A stretch of DNA of 64,000 bases, taken from NCBI GenBank assembly GCA_023381515.1, contig JAMCQI010000035.1, positions 51,228-115,227 on the forward strand, written 5' to 3'. This document shows positions 34,724 to 43,592 of this stretch, one piece after another. Below the pieces are notes generated by a model, which saw nothing but the letters and a program-made list of their open reading frames with translations, had not been told where the DNA came from and searched no databases. The first letter of the stretch is position 1; every line of letters begins with the position of its first letter. This DNA comes from Chloroflexota bacterium. Lineage in GTDB: Bacteria > Chloroflexota > Anaerolineae > UBA4142. The translations under genes were made by a program, and so were the position numbers.

Positions 34724-36169
34724 ATGACAAAGGTGTCGCTCGTCGCCATCCGGCCGGTCCTCGCGCTTGCGATCCTCCTCGGATTCGCCATCGGCTGCCA
34801 GACTCGCATCGAGTCCCAATCTCAATCCAATCCATCCACCCCGACCTCGCCTCCGCCAATTCCAACTCTCACCGAGACGACGACACCGCCCCCAGATCCT
34901 GCGCCATGGGCCGCAGCTGCCCAGCTGTCCTTTCCCTCGGCGACGGCGACAGCTGTACCTACTTTCACGCCACAGCCCACCCGCACCCCGGCGCCGACTC
35001 TCGTGTCTGAACAGGCTTCCTTACGAGATATGGGGACGGAGACAACGCTGTTTGACGCCCTCATGGCTCCTCTGGCTGAAGAAGCTAGGCGTCGCCGGGC
35101 CGACCTGGCGCGCACGGACCCCGAGTATGCCAAACGCGTGGATGCCGAACTGAACCAAGGCCGCGTGAATTTCCTCCTCTTTGGTTATGGCGAGAGCCAC
35201 GAGCCGCCGGTGACGGAACGAGCGATCATCGGCTCGCACAGCATCATTTCCTATGATCTGCGGACCCGGCAGGCGGCCATTATCTCGCTCACCCACGATA
35301 TCCGCGCTCCGGAGATCGAACGTGCGTTGACGCGCCAGGGGCAAAAGCTGCTGGCATTTCGCATGGATCAGGCATATAATGTCGGCGGGTTCAAGCTCAT
35401 GCGGACGATGATCGAAGACGCGACCGGTCTCTCGGTGGACTTTCAAGTCACATTCAAAGACAGCGTGATCCAGGATTTGGTGGACGGGGTCTTTGGCGGC
35501 GTTCAGGTCGACGTGCCGATGGCGTTCGACGTCCAACCTTTCTACTTGGAGGGGATCAAGTATGACCGAGGCCATTTCAACAAGGGGCCGCAGAGGCTGA
35601 CGGGTCGGCAAGCGATCCAGTTCATCAAGACCGTTCCCATCGCCGAAGGCGCCTACGACAAATCGCTCGAGCATAACGTGCGCAAGGCACTCATCTTTGA
35701 TGCCCTGCTCAGGTCAGTGGACGACAACTATGCGGATCAGGGCTTTTGGCTGCGCGGGTCCGCCTTTCTCACCGGAGAACTCCTCACCGGGGCGATCAAG
35801 TACGATTTCGATCCCGTCGGTCTGGTCGTCAACAATATCGGAGTAACGGCGACGAGCCTCCACAAGTATGTCGGCCGGGGTAAAGCGGGCAAAATGAGCC
35901 TGCCTCGGTTCACCGTGTCCAAATACATCGTGGATCCCGCTGAGGGAGATGGTGGTGTGCAATGGGTCAACGCGAATGCTGCCGTGAACCCACTGACAAA
36001 AAAAGACATTGAAGCAGGCGTCTACCCTTCGCTCGACATGGAGGTACCGATCGGGGCCAATCCTTACGGGGATTTGCCGACCGAATACTGGATATCGGTA
36101 AGAAAATTGGTGAAGGAGAGCCTGTCGGGTGCTGGACCGGCGCAGCGGTCCGGGGAACAAGTCCAATGA
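34724..36169 (+). CDS. LytR-CpsA-Psr (LCP) family lipoprotein
   Basis: A 481-residue protein with an N-terminal lipoprotein signal ('LLGFAIGC', Cys near 25), a long Pro/Thr-rich linker (about 30-95), and an LCP domain (about 140-330): 'GRVNFLLFGYGESHE', 'SIISYDLRTRQAAIISLTHDIRAPE', 'LRTMIEDATGLSVDFQVTFKDSVIQDLVDGVFGGVQVDVP'. LCP enzymes transfer glycopolymers onto peptidoglycan outside the membrane; that function fits the many glycosyltransferases around it. Conserved Arg residues in the lipid-binding pocket are partly changed ('RAPEIERALTRQG'), so activity is likely but not sure. A TATAAT box at 34683-34688 precedes it. Confidence 0.82.
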   Translation: MTKVSLVAIRPVLALAILLGFAIGCQTRIESQSQSNPSTPTSPPPIPTLTETTTPPPDPAPWAAAAQLSFPSATATAVPTFTPQPTRTPAPTLVSEQASLRDMGTETTLFDALMAPLAEEARRRRADLARTDPEYAKRVDAELNQGRVNFLLFGYGESHEPPVTERAIIGSHSIISYDLRTRQAAIISLTHDIRAPEIERALTRQGQKLLAFRMDQAYNVGGFKLMRTMIEDATGLSVDFQVTFKDSVIQDLVDGVFGGVQVDVPMAFDVQPFYLEGIKYDRGHFNKGPQRLTGRQAIQFIKTVPIAEGAYDKSLEHNVRKALIFDALLRSVDDNYADQGFWLRGSAFLTGELLTGAIKYDFDPVGLVVNNIGVTATSLHKYVGRGKAGKMSLPRFTVSKYIVDPAEGDGGVQWVNANAAVNPLTKKDIEAGVYPSLDMEVPIGANPYGDLPTEYWISVRKLVKESLSGAGPAQRSGEQVQ

Positions 36170-37038
36170 TCACAGGCTTGGATCACTATATCATTCTCGT
36201 CAATGACCTCGAGGCCGCCATGGAGAGCTTTCGCGGTCTCGGCTTCAATGTTGAACTCGGAGGAGTGCATTCCGCGTTCGGCAGCCGCAACGCACTCGTT
36301 CCTTTCGTGGACGGGACGTACGTCGAGTTGCTCAACTTTCAGGACGCCAATTTGGCGGCCCAGACCTTTTGGGCAGACTCGGTCAAGAAACTCCAGGTGC
36401 GCGAGGGCTTTGACGGCTTTGCGGTCCAGTCGAACGATATCGCCTCCGACGTGGAACGGATCCGCCACCGCGGGCTCAAGATGGACGAGCCTCAGCCGGG
36501 TTCACGCAATCGGCCGGATGGCGAACGAGTGGCCTGGCGCACGGCACGCTCTCCGGAGCCTTTTGCGCCAATCCTTCCGTTTCTGATCCAGGATGAGACC
36601 TCCCATTCTTTGCGGATTGAATCGGCCCGCGAGGGACTGGGCAGCCATGTACGTCCCAAGGAGCTGGTGATCGCGGTCAACAATGCCGAAGTTGCCCGTC
36701 AAGCCTATCGTGAACTCTTTGACATCGAACCCAAACCGGTCCAGAATGCGGCCCGCGATGTCCAGGGCTATCGCGTCACGGCCCCCTGGGGCTCTATCGT
36801 CCTCGCGCGCCCAGAGCGCCGCGGCAATGCCCTCTCTGAACAGCTGAGCCAGCGGGGCGAAGGTCTGTACGCGATCACCTTCGGCGCAGACGACATTAAC
36901 CAGGTGCGGAATCTTGTGCGGCTGAGCAACGTCTCTGTAGAAGACGAGACGTATGGATTCATGATTGCACCCAGCGCGGTGCACGGTGCCCGGTTGCGGT
37001 TTCTGCAGGGAGAATCGAAAGAGCAGAGTCAAATGTAA
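36166..37038 (+). CDS. VOC (glyoxalase-like) family protein
   Basis: A 290-residue protein beginning 'ITGLDHYIILVNDLEAAMESFRGLGFNVELGG', the start of a Glyoxalase_3/VOC fold (PF13468), followed by 'HSAFGSRNALVPFVDGTYVELLNF' with the usual metal His/Glu. Members are often lactoylglutathione-lyase-like or dioxygenase-like; substrate unknown. Its ATG overlaps the LCP stop codon (ATGA), which couples the two genes. Confidence 0.85.
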   Translation: MITGLDHYIILVNDLEAAMESFRGLGFNVELGGVHSAFGSRNALVPFVDGTYVELLNFQDANLAAQTFWADSVKKLQVREGFDGFAVQSNDIASDVERIRHRGLKMDEPQPGSRNRPDGERVAWRTARSPEPFAPILPFLIQDETSHSLRIESAREGLGSHVRPKELVIAVNNAEVARQAYRELFDIEPKPVQNAARDVQGYRVTAPWGSIVLARPERRGNALSEQLSQRGEGLYAITFGADDINQVRNLVRLSNVSVEDETYGFMIAPSAVHGARLRFLQGESKEQSQM

Positions 37039-37039
37039 G

Positions 37040-38260
37040 CTACAAATGCGGCGTCTGCAGTCTCTTGGCGATAAAGCCGAGAATCTCTTCCGCCAACTCC
37101 TCCTTTGTCAGCGGCGGCATCTCTCTCACCGGTCCCCCGCGTTCAATCAGAATGGCTTGCTCCTTGTCGCTCCCAAAGCTCTGCGGAACCGGATTGGCTA
37201 CGATCAAATCCAACTGCTTGGCCTGCAGTTTCGCCTGTGCGTTCGCCACCAGGTCCTGTGTTTCGGCTGCAAACCCCACCACAATCATCGCGTGATGCGT
37301 CTGCTCCCGCCAAGCCTTCACTTGCCGCAGTATGTCCGGGTTCTTGACCAGCTGCAAGGTCAGCGTGTCAGTATCCCCTTTTTTGATCTTTTGCTCCTCC
37401 GCGCGCGCCGGCCGAAAGTCGGCGACGGCCGCGGCCATGATCAAGGCATCGGTGTCCGTGATCGAACCGAGCACCGCGTCTTGCATCTCACATGCCTGCG
37501 TCGCCGTCATGAACTCCATGCCGCGCGGTGTCCGCAGAGCCGTCGTACCCGCAATGAGAGTGACCCGTGCACCCCGGTCGCGTGCACACTCGGCCAAGGC
37601 AAAACCCATCTTGCCCGAAGAGTGATTCGCGATCACCCGGACCGGATCCATCGGCTCCTGCGTTCCTCCCGCCGTAACGACGATCTTGCGGCCGGCCAGG
37701 TCTCCGTCGCGCCCCAGGGTTGCTCGCACGACGTCGATAATGTCGTCCAACTCCGCCAGGCGTCCTAGGCCGCTCGCGCCCGATGCGAGATGACCGACGT
37801 CCGGTTCGACCACGACCGCCCCCCGCGCGGCCAGCTTTTGCACATTCTCTCTCGTCGCCGCATGTTCCCACATCCCCGTTTCCATCGCCGGGGCAATCAC
37901 GAGTGGGGCGCGCGTGTCGAGAGCCGTGGCGCTCACCGCATCATCCGCCAGGCCGAGCGCGAGTTTGGCGATCGTGTGCGCCGTGGCCGGTGCGACGAGT
38001 AACAGATCTGCGCCCCGGCCGAGGGCGACGTGTCCAATCTCCGAATTTGCCAGGAGCGCCATCACATCGGTAACCACCGGCCGGTGTGTAAGGCTTTCCA
38101 GGGTCAGTGGGGTAATGAACTGCGCGGCCTCACGCGTCATGACGACGTCCACGTTCGCTCCGGCTTGCGTAAGCTGGCTCGCCAGCCCCGCCGCCTTGAA
38201 CGCGGCAATGCTTCCCGTAACGCCGAGCACAATATGCTTGTCCTTCAAAACACGAATCAT
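37040..38260 (-). CDS. coaBC: Bifunctional phosphopantothenoylcysteine decarboxylase/synthase
   Basis: A 406-residue CoA-pathway enzyme. The N-terminal CoaC flavoprotein half has 'VLGVTGSIAAFKAAGLASQL', 'ADLLLVAPATAHTIAKLALGLADD' and 'VIAPAMETGMW'; the C-terminal CoaB half has 'VTAGGTQEPMDPVRVIANHSSGKMG' and 'DALIMAAAVADFRP'. Where E. coli CoaC has an active-site Cys in an 'ACG' motif, this protein reads 'GHLASGASGLGRL', so that Cys is replaced by Ser. ATG 38260 follows a GGGG-type site; the longer frame to 38308 is probably read-through. Downstream of coaX, whose product starts the same pathway. Confidence 0.94.
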   Translation of the reverse strand: MIRVLKDKHIVLGVTGSIAAFKAAGLASQLTQAGANVDVVMTREAAQFITPLTLESLTHRPVVTDVMALLANSEIGHVALGRGADLLLVAPATAHTIAKLALGLADDAVSATALDTRAPLVIAPAMETGMWEHAATRENVQKLAARGAVVVEPDVGHLASGASGLGRLAELDDIIDVVRATLGRDGDLAGRKIVVTAGGTQEPMDPVRVIANHSSGKMGFALAECARDRGARVTLIAGTTALRTPRGMEFMTATQACEMQDAVLGSITDTDALIMAAAVADFRPARAEEQKIKKGDTDTLTLQLVKNPDILRQVKAWREQTHHAMIVVGFAAETQDLVANAQAKLQAKQLDLIVANPVPQSFGSDKEQAILIERGGPVREMPPLTKEELAEEILGFIAKRLQTPHL

Positions 38261-38288
38261 CTCAACCCCACACTCGCAAAACGGAAAA

Positions 38289-39068
38289 CTAGCTTGCTTC
38301 TCCCACATTCATCTCAAATAGAATTCGCAGGCCGTGCATAATCAAATCGGGCTCGACATGATCCAGGATACGCGTGTGGGGCGCAATCAGACGCGCCAAT
38401 CCGCCCGTCGCGACCACGCGCGCATTCGGCTCATGCATTTCCTCACGTAGGCGCCGCACCATGCCCTCGATGAGCCCGAGGTAACCAAAGAGGATGCCTG
38501 ACTGCATCCCCTCGATCGTATTCGTCGCGATCGCCCGCGGGGGGACCGTCAGGTCAATCCGTGGCAACTGAGCCGTCGATTCATACAGGGCATCCGCGGC
38601 CAGAACGAGGCCGGGCGCGATCGCTCCTCCGACGAACTCCCCTGCCCGATTCACTACATTGAACGTCGTCGCCGTCCCAAAGTCGATCACGATCAGCGGC
38701 GCACCGTACCGCACCTTGGCCGCGACCGCCGCCACCAGCCGGTCGGCGCCCAGGGACCGTGGGTCTTGATAGCGGATGGGCATGCCGGTTCTCAGTTTGG
38801 GCCCGGCGATCAGCGGCTCGACCTCGATGTACCGGCGGCACAGTTCCTGAAAAGTATCCGTCAGAGGGGGAACGACGGACACAATGATCGCGCCGCGCCA
38901 GCCATCGCGGAGCCCCGCTTGACTCAGCCAATCGTTGAGCACGAGCGCATATTCGTCGGCCGTCTGATCGATTTCGGTATGAATTCGCCAATGCGCCAGG
39001 AGATCCGCGCCTTCGAACACCCCGACGTTGACGTTCGAGTTGCCAATCTTGATCGCAAGCAGTCGCAT
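38289..39068 (-). CDS. coaX: Type III pantothenate kinase
   Basis: A 259-residue CoaX that phosphorylates pantothenate, the first step of CoA synthesis. 'DFGTATTFNVVNRAGEFVGGAIAPGL' and 'VVATGGLARLIAPHT' are family motifs. The N-terminal phosphate loop reads 'AIKIGNSN', where most enzymes have Asp in place of this Lys (D-x-G-N-T); this may change catalysis. ATG 39068 lies only about 12 bases after the -10 box. Confidence 0.9.
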   Translation of the reverse strand: MRLLAIKIGNSNVNVGVFEGADLLAHWRIHTEIDQTADEYALVLNDWLSQAGLRDGWRGAIIVSVVPPLTDTFQELCRRYIEVEPLIAGPKLRTGMPIRYQDPRSLGADRLVAAVAAKVRYGAPLIVIDFGTATTFNVVNRAGEFVGGAIAPGLVLAADALYESTAQLPRIDLTVPPRAIATNTIEGMQSGILFGYLGLIEGMVRRLREEMHEPNARVVATGGLARLIAPHTRILDHVEPDLIMHGLRILFEMNVGEAS

Positions 39069-39080
39069 GGACACCGCGTC

Positions 39081-39109
39081 ATTATACACGGGGTGCGGGC
39101 GATCTTCAA
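39081..39109 (-). promoter_or_regulatory. Promoter of the coaX-coaBC operon
   Basis: Minus-strand TTGAAG (39109-39104), 17-base spacer, TATAAT (39086-39081). Predicted leader of about 6 bases, too short for a ribosome binding site. Confidence 0.7.
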
Positions 39110-39115
39110 CTTGTG

Positions 39116-40291
39116 CTAGGGGCCGACGCTCATCGACTCCCAGCCCCACAGGTTCGGGTCCACAAAAGCGTCGGAGATGATCCGACGCGGGTTCGAACCA
39201 TCGGCGTTCATGACATAGATGGCCCACGCGGTCCCGTTCTGGTCACTCCGCCAGAAGATGGAACCGCCGTCACGCGACCAGGTCGGCTGGCCGTCGTGGC
39301 TATTGCCGTTCGTCAGTTGTTTCCTCCCCGTTCCATCCGCGTTTACGACAGACACCTGATGGTGCCCCGCGCCATCCGCCACCTGATAAACGATCCTGTT
39401 TCCCACCGGCGACCAGCGCGCATTCCCACCATTGTCGTTCGTGACCTGGCGAATAAAGCCACTCCCATCCGTCCGCGTGACCAGCACGCCGCACGAGTGG
39501 GTATTGGGCATGCAACCCGAAAAGACGAGCTGGCTGCCATCCGGCGAGAACGAAGGATCATTCCCTTGCACTTTCAGGTCTACAAAGGTCTTGTAATAGC
39601 CATCCACTTTTACCATCGATATGGGGCCGGTGGGCTGACTGGGCCTCGGCGAGTTCACGTAGACGAGCCACTTTCCATCCCGCGACCAGTCGATGCAACA
39701 CACGCCGGACCCCAGAAAAACCGGAGCAGGATTTCCGCCGTCGGAATTGGCAATGTACAGCCCTGGATTGGTTACGGCGATCGACATCTGGTAGAACGCG
39801 AGACGCCTTCCGTCCGGAGAAAAAGCGGGCCACATGGCGCTCATCAGCACTTGGTGGGCATTTGTCCCGTTGACATTCGCGATCCAGATTGTATGCTCAT
39901 TCGGCGTGGCCCCGACAACCCGGGAGTAGGCAATCCTCCCCCCCGAAACGGCCGGGCGTGAAGTCGGAGAACGGACCGGCACCGGCCTGCTTGTCGCTGC
40001 CCCGGTAGCCTGTCCCGGGGGTACGGTCGTCGTCACCGCCGGCGTTGGTCCAAGGACGGCAAGTGTGGAGGTCGGCAAGGGAACCCCCGTGGGCAGCGCA
40101 GTAAATTCGGCGGTGGGGAGACCAAGTGGCACTGTTGGCAGGGGAGCACCGGTTGTGGCGGTTTGAGTAGCCGCCGGCCGCGTCGGAGTCGCCGAACCAC
40201 TGCAGCCCACAATACCAAATAGGGGAACCAGTGCCAGCGCAGTCAGCGCAAAACGGACCAAGACCAAAATGGATCGTCGAGTACTAGGCAT
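39116..40291 (-). CDS. PD40/TolB-like beta-propeller lipoprotein
   Basis: A 391-residue protein with a lipoprotein signal ('LFGIVGCSGS', Cys near 30), a Pro/Thr-rich linker (about 40-120), and five or six PD40 blades ('WPAFSPDGRRLAFYQ', 'IDWSRDGKWLVYV', 'PSFSPDGSQLVFSG', 'ARWSPVGNRIVYQ', 'PTWSRDGGSIFWRS'). TolB-like propellers bind other proteins; here outside the membrane, partner unknown. AGGAGGGG precedes ATG 40291. Paralog of the next gene. Confidence 0.84.
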   Translation of the reverse strand: MPSTRRSILVLVRFALTALALVPLFGIVGCSGSATPTRPAATQTATTGAPLPTVPLGLPTAEFTALPTGVPLPTSTLAVLGPTPAVTTTVPPGQATGAATSRPVPVRSPTSRPAVSGGRIAYSRVVGATPNEHTIWIANVNGTNAHQVLMSAMWPAFSPDGRRLAFYQMSIAVTNPGLYIANSDGGNPAPVFLGSGVCCIDWSRDGKWLVYVNSPRPSQPTGPISMVKVDGYYKTFVDLKVQGNDPSFSPDGSQLVFSGCMPNTHSCGVLVTRTDGSGFIRQVTNDNGGNARWSPVGNRIVYQVADGAGHHQVSVVNADGTGRKQLTNGNSHDGQPTWSRDGGSIFWRSDQNGTAWAIYVMNADGSNPRRIISDAFVDPNLWGWESMSVGP

Positions 40292-40327
40292 GGTTCTTCC
40301 CCTCCTCATAAGACTGTGAAGCGACAA

Positions 40328-40351
40328 GGGCCCGCCGTTGACGGCGAGCCC
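40328..40351 (-). terminator. Hairpin between the two PD40 genes
   Basis: Stem GGGCCCGCCG / CGGCGAGCCC with one mismatch and a TTGA loop; only a short T-poor tail follows on the minus strand, so it is a weak terminator for the gene ending at 40361. Confidence 0.55.
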
Positions 40352-40360
40352 GTGAGTTCC

Positions 40361-41638
40361 CTACCTGCTAACGGCGATGCGTTCATAGGGCCAGACGAGA
40401 CCGTGCGGGGGAAGATTGTCGGCCAACTTGGTCGGGTTGCTCCCATCCGCATTCATTCTCCAAATGCCCCAGTTTCCACCCTGCGGCGAGCGGTAGTAGA
40501 TATAGAGGCCATCCTTTGACCATCCTGCGTCCACGTGGAGTGCGGATCCGGACGTCAGTTGCCTTTTCCCTGTCCCGTCTACGTCAATGACAAACAGCTG
40601 CTTTTGTCCATCTGCGTCCTTCTGATAGACAATCTTGGCTCCATCGGGCGACCATGCGGGGTCACCACCATCATCACCCACTACAGGGGTGACGTCTCCG
40701 CCCCCTGATCCCCCGACAAAGATCCCGCATGTTGAACCGCGACACGTGTGGAAAGCCAGCATCGTGTCGTCGGGAGACCAAGACGCGCTCTCTCCTATCG
40801 CCACATTCCGACGCAGAGAGGGGTCTTTAAGAGCCGACCCATCCGCCGGCACCGCGTCGGTGACGATGTTCCCCCTCCCACCCGGTTGGGAGGATACCGC
40901 GATGAAGCGACCGTCGTGGGACCATTCTACGGACCACGTCTGAGCATCGCCGAGGACTTTGGTCTTTTGCCCTGTTCCGTCGGCGCTGGAAACAAAGACC
41001 CCGTCGCCCACAACGCAATAAGCCAAGCGCGATCCGTCGGGCGAGAAGCTGGGCGAGGTCGCCCTGTCGAGGAGTTTCTTGAGTCCTGTACCATCTGCAT
41101 TCATTATCCAAATGGACTGGTCCTCCGGCCGATCTCCCTGCGTCACACTGAAGGCGATCTTGCCGCTCGCCCGCGCTGGCGCTCCCGTGGCCGGCAGCGG
41201 CGTGGCTGGCACAAGTGTAGGCGGAACTTGCCCCGGCTGAGTCGGCTGCTCGAGCGTAGGCACCCCAATGATTTCCCCCGGCGCGGGGGTGGTCGTAGCG
41301 CCCCGGGTGGGGGCCGCGGTCAGGCGCATGGACGCTGGCTGGGTCGGATTGGAGGTGGGCTGAGCGGGACCGGACGTCGGGTTGCTTGAGGATAGAGTCG
41401 GCGGCACGGCGATGGAAGTGGGCACCGGCGTGACAGAGGCCACCGGGCTGACGAGTCCAAACGCCACGGGGGTGGAGGTATTGTAGACCATGGCGCGCGT
41501 CGGCGCGCTCGGCACGAAGATGAAATAGCCGCCCACTCCGACGACGGCGAGCAAGAGACACACGACCAGACATCCCAGAATCCCCGCGACGATCCAAGGA
41601 GTGCGATTGGGCTTGGGAGCCGCGGGCGCGGTAGTCAT
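40361..41638 (-). CDS. PD40/TolB-like beta-propeller membrane protein
   Basis: A 425-residue paralog of the neighbouring gene. It has a membrane helix at about 15-38 ('WIVAGILGCLVVCLLLAVVGVGGYFIF'), a Pro/Thr-rich linker (about 55-155), and PD40 blades ('SPSFSPDGSRLAYCV', 'VEWSHDGRFIAVSS', 'ASWSPDDTMLAFHT', 'PAWSPDGAKIVYQ', 'GWSKDGLYIYYRS'). AGGAGGAA lies before ATG 41638. The adjacent duplicates probably arose by tandem duplication. Confidence 0.84.
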   Translation of the reverse strand: MTTAPAAPKPNRTPWIVAGILGCLVVCLLLAVVGVGGYFIFVPSAPTRAMVYNTSTPVAFGLVSPVASVTPVPTSIAVPPTLSSSNPTSGPAQPTSNPTQPASMRLTAAPTRGATTTPAPGEIIGVPTLEQPTQPGQVPPTLVPATPLPATGAPARASGKIAFSVTQGDRPEDQSIWIMNADGTGLKKLLDRATSPSFSPDGSRLAYCVVGDGVFVSSADGTGQKTKVLGDAQTWSVEWSHDGRFIAVSSQPGGRGNIVTDAVPADGSALKDPSLRRNVAIGESASWSPDDTMLAFHTCRGSTCGIFVGGSGGGDVTPVVGDDGGDPAWSPDGAKIVYQKDADGQKQLFVIDVDGTGKRQLTSGSALHVDAGWSKDGLYIYYRSPQGGNWGIWRMNADGSNPTKLADNLPPHGLVWPYERIAVSR

Positions 41639-41727
41639 GATTTGTTCCTCCTGGCACAAGATCGTCGAGCCTGCGTCTGTGGAACAAGGGAGCAAGAAAT
41701 CACATCACACGGGGTCTTGCGTTGCTT

Positions 41728-41736
41728 ATTATAACA
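41728..41736 (-). promoter_or_regulatory. Extended -10 promoter of the PD40 gene
   Basis: Minus-strand TGT-TATAAT, about 90 bases before ATG 41638; no -35 box at good spacing. Confidence 0.55.
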
Positions 41737-41781
41737 CGAAAAGCACTGCCGCAAAAAGAGGAAATCAATCCTATGGTTTTT

Positions 41782-41809
41782 TTGACTTGCAACTCAATCC
41801 ATATATAAT
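41782..41809 (+). promoter_or_regulatory. Sigma-70-like promoter
   Basis: TTGACT (41782-41787), 16-base spacer, TATAAT (41804-41809). Confidence 0.72.
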
Positions 41810-42119
41810 GTGCATTGTAAGTAGCTCGTCCCTTAATTTGTGCTCTTCTTTGGCTTGCTCCACAATGGAAGTGGGAAGGAAGCTTTCGATGGGACGACCT
41901 CGGCTTTCGCTGACTTTCGGGCTACTGGGCACTTGCTTCGACGCGCAGACCGCGCGTGAATGTGAGTGCCTTTTTTTGCGCTGCTCCGCCGCCCGAGCCT
42001 TCCTTCCCTGCGCCTGCAGATCTGCATCCCATACTGCTTTCGATGGAGGCGCCCGATGATATGATCTCATTTCATCTCCGTTCGCCGGTGTGGTTCATCC
42101 CCAGGAGGAGAGTACCGAA

Positions 42120-43571
42120 ATGACTAGTCATGTTAAGGTTGCGCGCGAGTCGACGTGGGTGCAGATTGCCGGAGTCGTTGTCTTCGCGGCGCTCGTCTAC
42201 GTCCTCGCCAACCTCACTCACCCGCAGCTCACAGGCGCCCCCCTCATCGCCGTCGGCATCGTCCTTGCCGTCGTCCCGGCGGGACTGTGGCTGTGGCTGT
42301 TCTACGATGAAGACCGCTTCGAGCCCGAGCCGCGCCAGCTCGTGATCGGCGTCTTTGTCCTTGGAGCCCTTCTCGCCTATGCCGTCGGCCAGCCCGCGTT
42401 GCGCAGTCTCTTTCGCGTTCAAGACTGGCTGACCACGAATGCCTTGACCGGCATACTCGGCTCCATTCTTGTCGTCGGATTCATCCAGCAGTTCCTTCTC
42501 TATGCCACGGTTCGGTACAGCATTTTCTACTCATCAGAATTTGACCAGCGCGTCGACGGAATCATTTATGGGGCGGCCGCCGGCTTGGGCTATGCGACGA
42601 TGATGAACATTCTTTACATCGTCCAGAACAACGGCGTGGATTTGGGGATTGGCGTCATGCGCGTCACCGTCGAGGCGCTTTCCCTCGCCAGTCTGGGCGG
42701 CATCTCCGGTTACTTTCTGGCGCGAGCCAAGTTCGACAAGATGGGTCCCGTCTGGCTGCCTCTCGGCCTTGCGATGGCAGCCGCCCTGAACGGCCTCATC
42801 GAGTTCGCGTTGGACGAGGTCCCCACGCTCGGCGCAGGTTTTGGCTTCAACCCGTGGTATGGTCTGGTCCTCGCCGTCATCATCGCCGGCGTCGTTTTCA
42901 CGTTGCTCATCGAGACGATTCATCGGCTGGAAACGGCCGGGGCGGGGGCGGCCTCGGCGCAGCAAGGCTCTGTTCTTGACAAGGTCTTGGTCGGCGAAGG
43001 CAAACAGGAAGAGCCGGAATGGGTCGTGTGGGCCGTCGTCGCCGTCGCTCTGATCGCCGGCTGGCTTTTTGCTTCTTACATTCAGGGACAGACCCGTACG
43101 GCGACAGCGGGCGGAATGACTCTTTCCTATCCCTCGAGCTGGACGACGACAAAAGATTCCGGTGCGGATTTTGCGGCCTATGACTTGAGCCGCGGCGGCA
43201 TCTACGGAGCGCGTGTGAGCCTATGGAGCGAGGCCAAGAGCGATGTCTTTCCAGCCCAGGGCACACTCGACGATGCTGCGGCCAACTGGGGCATGATGTT
43301 ACAGAGCCATCATGAGGGCTTTCGCCTCTTGAACGTCGAGCGAACCCAGGCGCAGGGGCGCGAGGCCGCCCAGGTCGAATATGCCTACCTGGCCAGTCCT
43401 CCCCAGAGCACTTCTTCCGGCACAATGCCGGCGCTCATGCACGCCGTGGACACACTTGTCGTCGGCGGCGACCGTGTGTATGTGCTCGCCTTTGCCGCTC
43501 AAAGCCAGGATTACAGTTCGCTCGCCGGTTTGCGCGACCAGTTGCTCGCGAATTGGCGTGTCCCGCAATAA
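42120..43571 (+). CDS. PrsW-like membrane protein with C-terminal outer domain
   Basis: A 483-residue polytopic protein. The first 280 residues match the PrsW family of membrane proteases (site-1 cleavage of anti-sigma factors): 'WLFYDEDRFEPEPRQLVIGVFVLGAL' and 'RVDGIIYGAAAGLGYATMMNILYI'. In many PrsW proteins the last motif reads G-F-A-x-x-E-N-x-x-Y; here the Glu is replaced by Met, so catalysis is uncertain. After a further helix (about 305-323) a 155-residue outer domain follows ('MTLSYPSSWTTTKDSG'), a PsbP/DUF1795-like fold. AGGAGGAGA precedes ATG 42120. Confidence 0.8.
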   Translation: MTSHVKVARESTWVQIAGVVVFAALVYVLANLTHPQLTGAPLIAVGIVLAVVPAGLWLWLFYDEDRFEPEPRQLVIGVFVLGALLAYAVGQPALRSLFRVQDWLTTNALTGILGSILVVGFIQQFLLYATVRYSIFYSSEFDQRVDGIIYGAAAGLGYATMMNILYIVQNNGVDLGIGVMRVTVEALSLASLGGISGYFLARAKFDKMGPVWLPLGLAMAAALNGLIEFALDEVPTLGAGFGFNPWYGLVLAVIIAGVVFTLLIETIHRLETAGAGAASAQQGSVLDKVLVGEGKQEEPEWVVWAVVAVALIAGWLFASYIQGQTRTATAGGMTLSYPSSWTTTKDSGADFAAYDLSRGGIYGARVSLWSEAKSDVFPAQGTLDDAAANWGMMLQSHHEGFRLLNVERTQAQGREAAQVEYAYLASPPQSTSSGTMPALMHAVDTLVVGGDRVYVLAFAAQSQDYSSLAGLRDQLLANWRVPQ

Positions 43572-43592
43572 TCCGGACTAGGAGAGAAAAAG

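Larger units (their letters stand above)
41639..42119. other. 480-base divergent intergenic region with a long leader
   Basis: A minus-strand TGT-TATAAT extended -10 at 41728-41736 serves the PD40 gene. A strong plus-strand promoter at 41782-41809 would make an RNA starting near 41816 that runs about 300 bases before the PrsW-like gene. The leader holds no recognised riboswitch. A 64-codon Cys-rich frame (41865-42059) exists but lacks a ribosome binding site. Confidence 0.55.

Noticed and set aside
41865..42059. A 64-codon Cys-rich frame in the long leader.
   Set aside because: No ribosome binding site, odd composition and no recognisable homology; kept only as part of the leader description.
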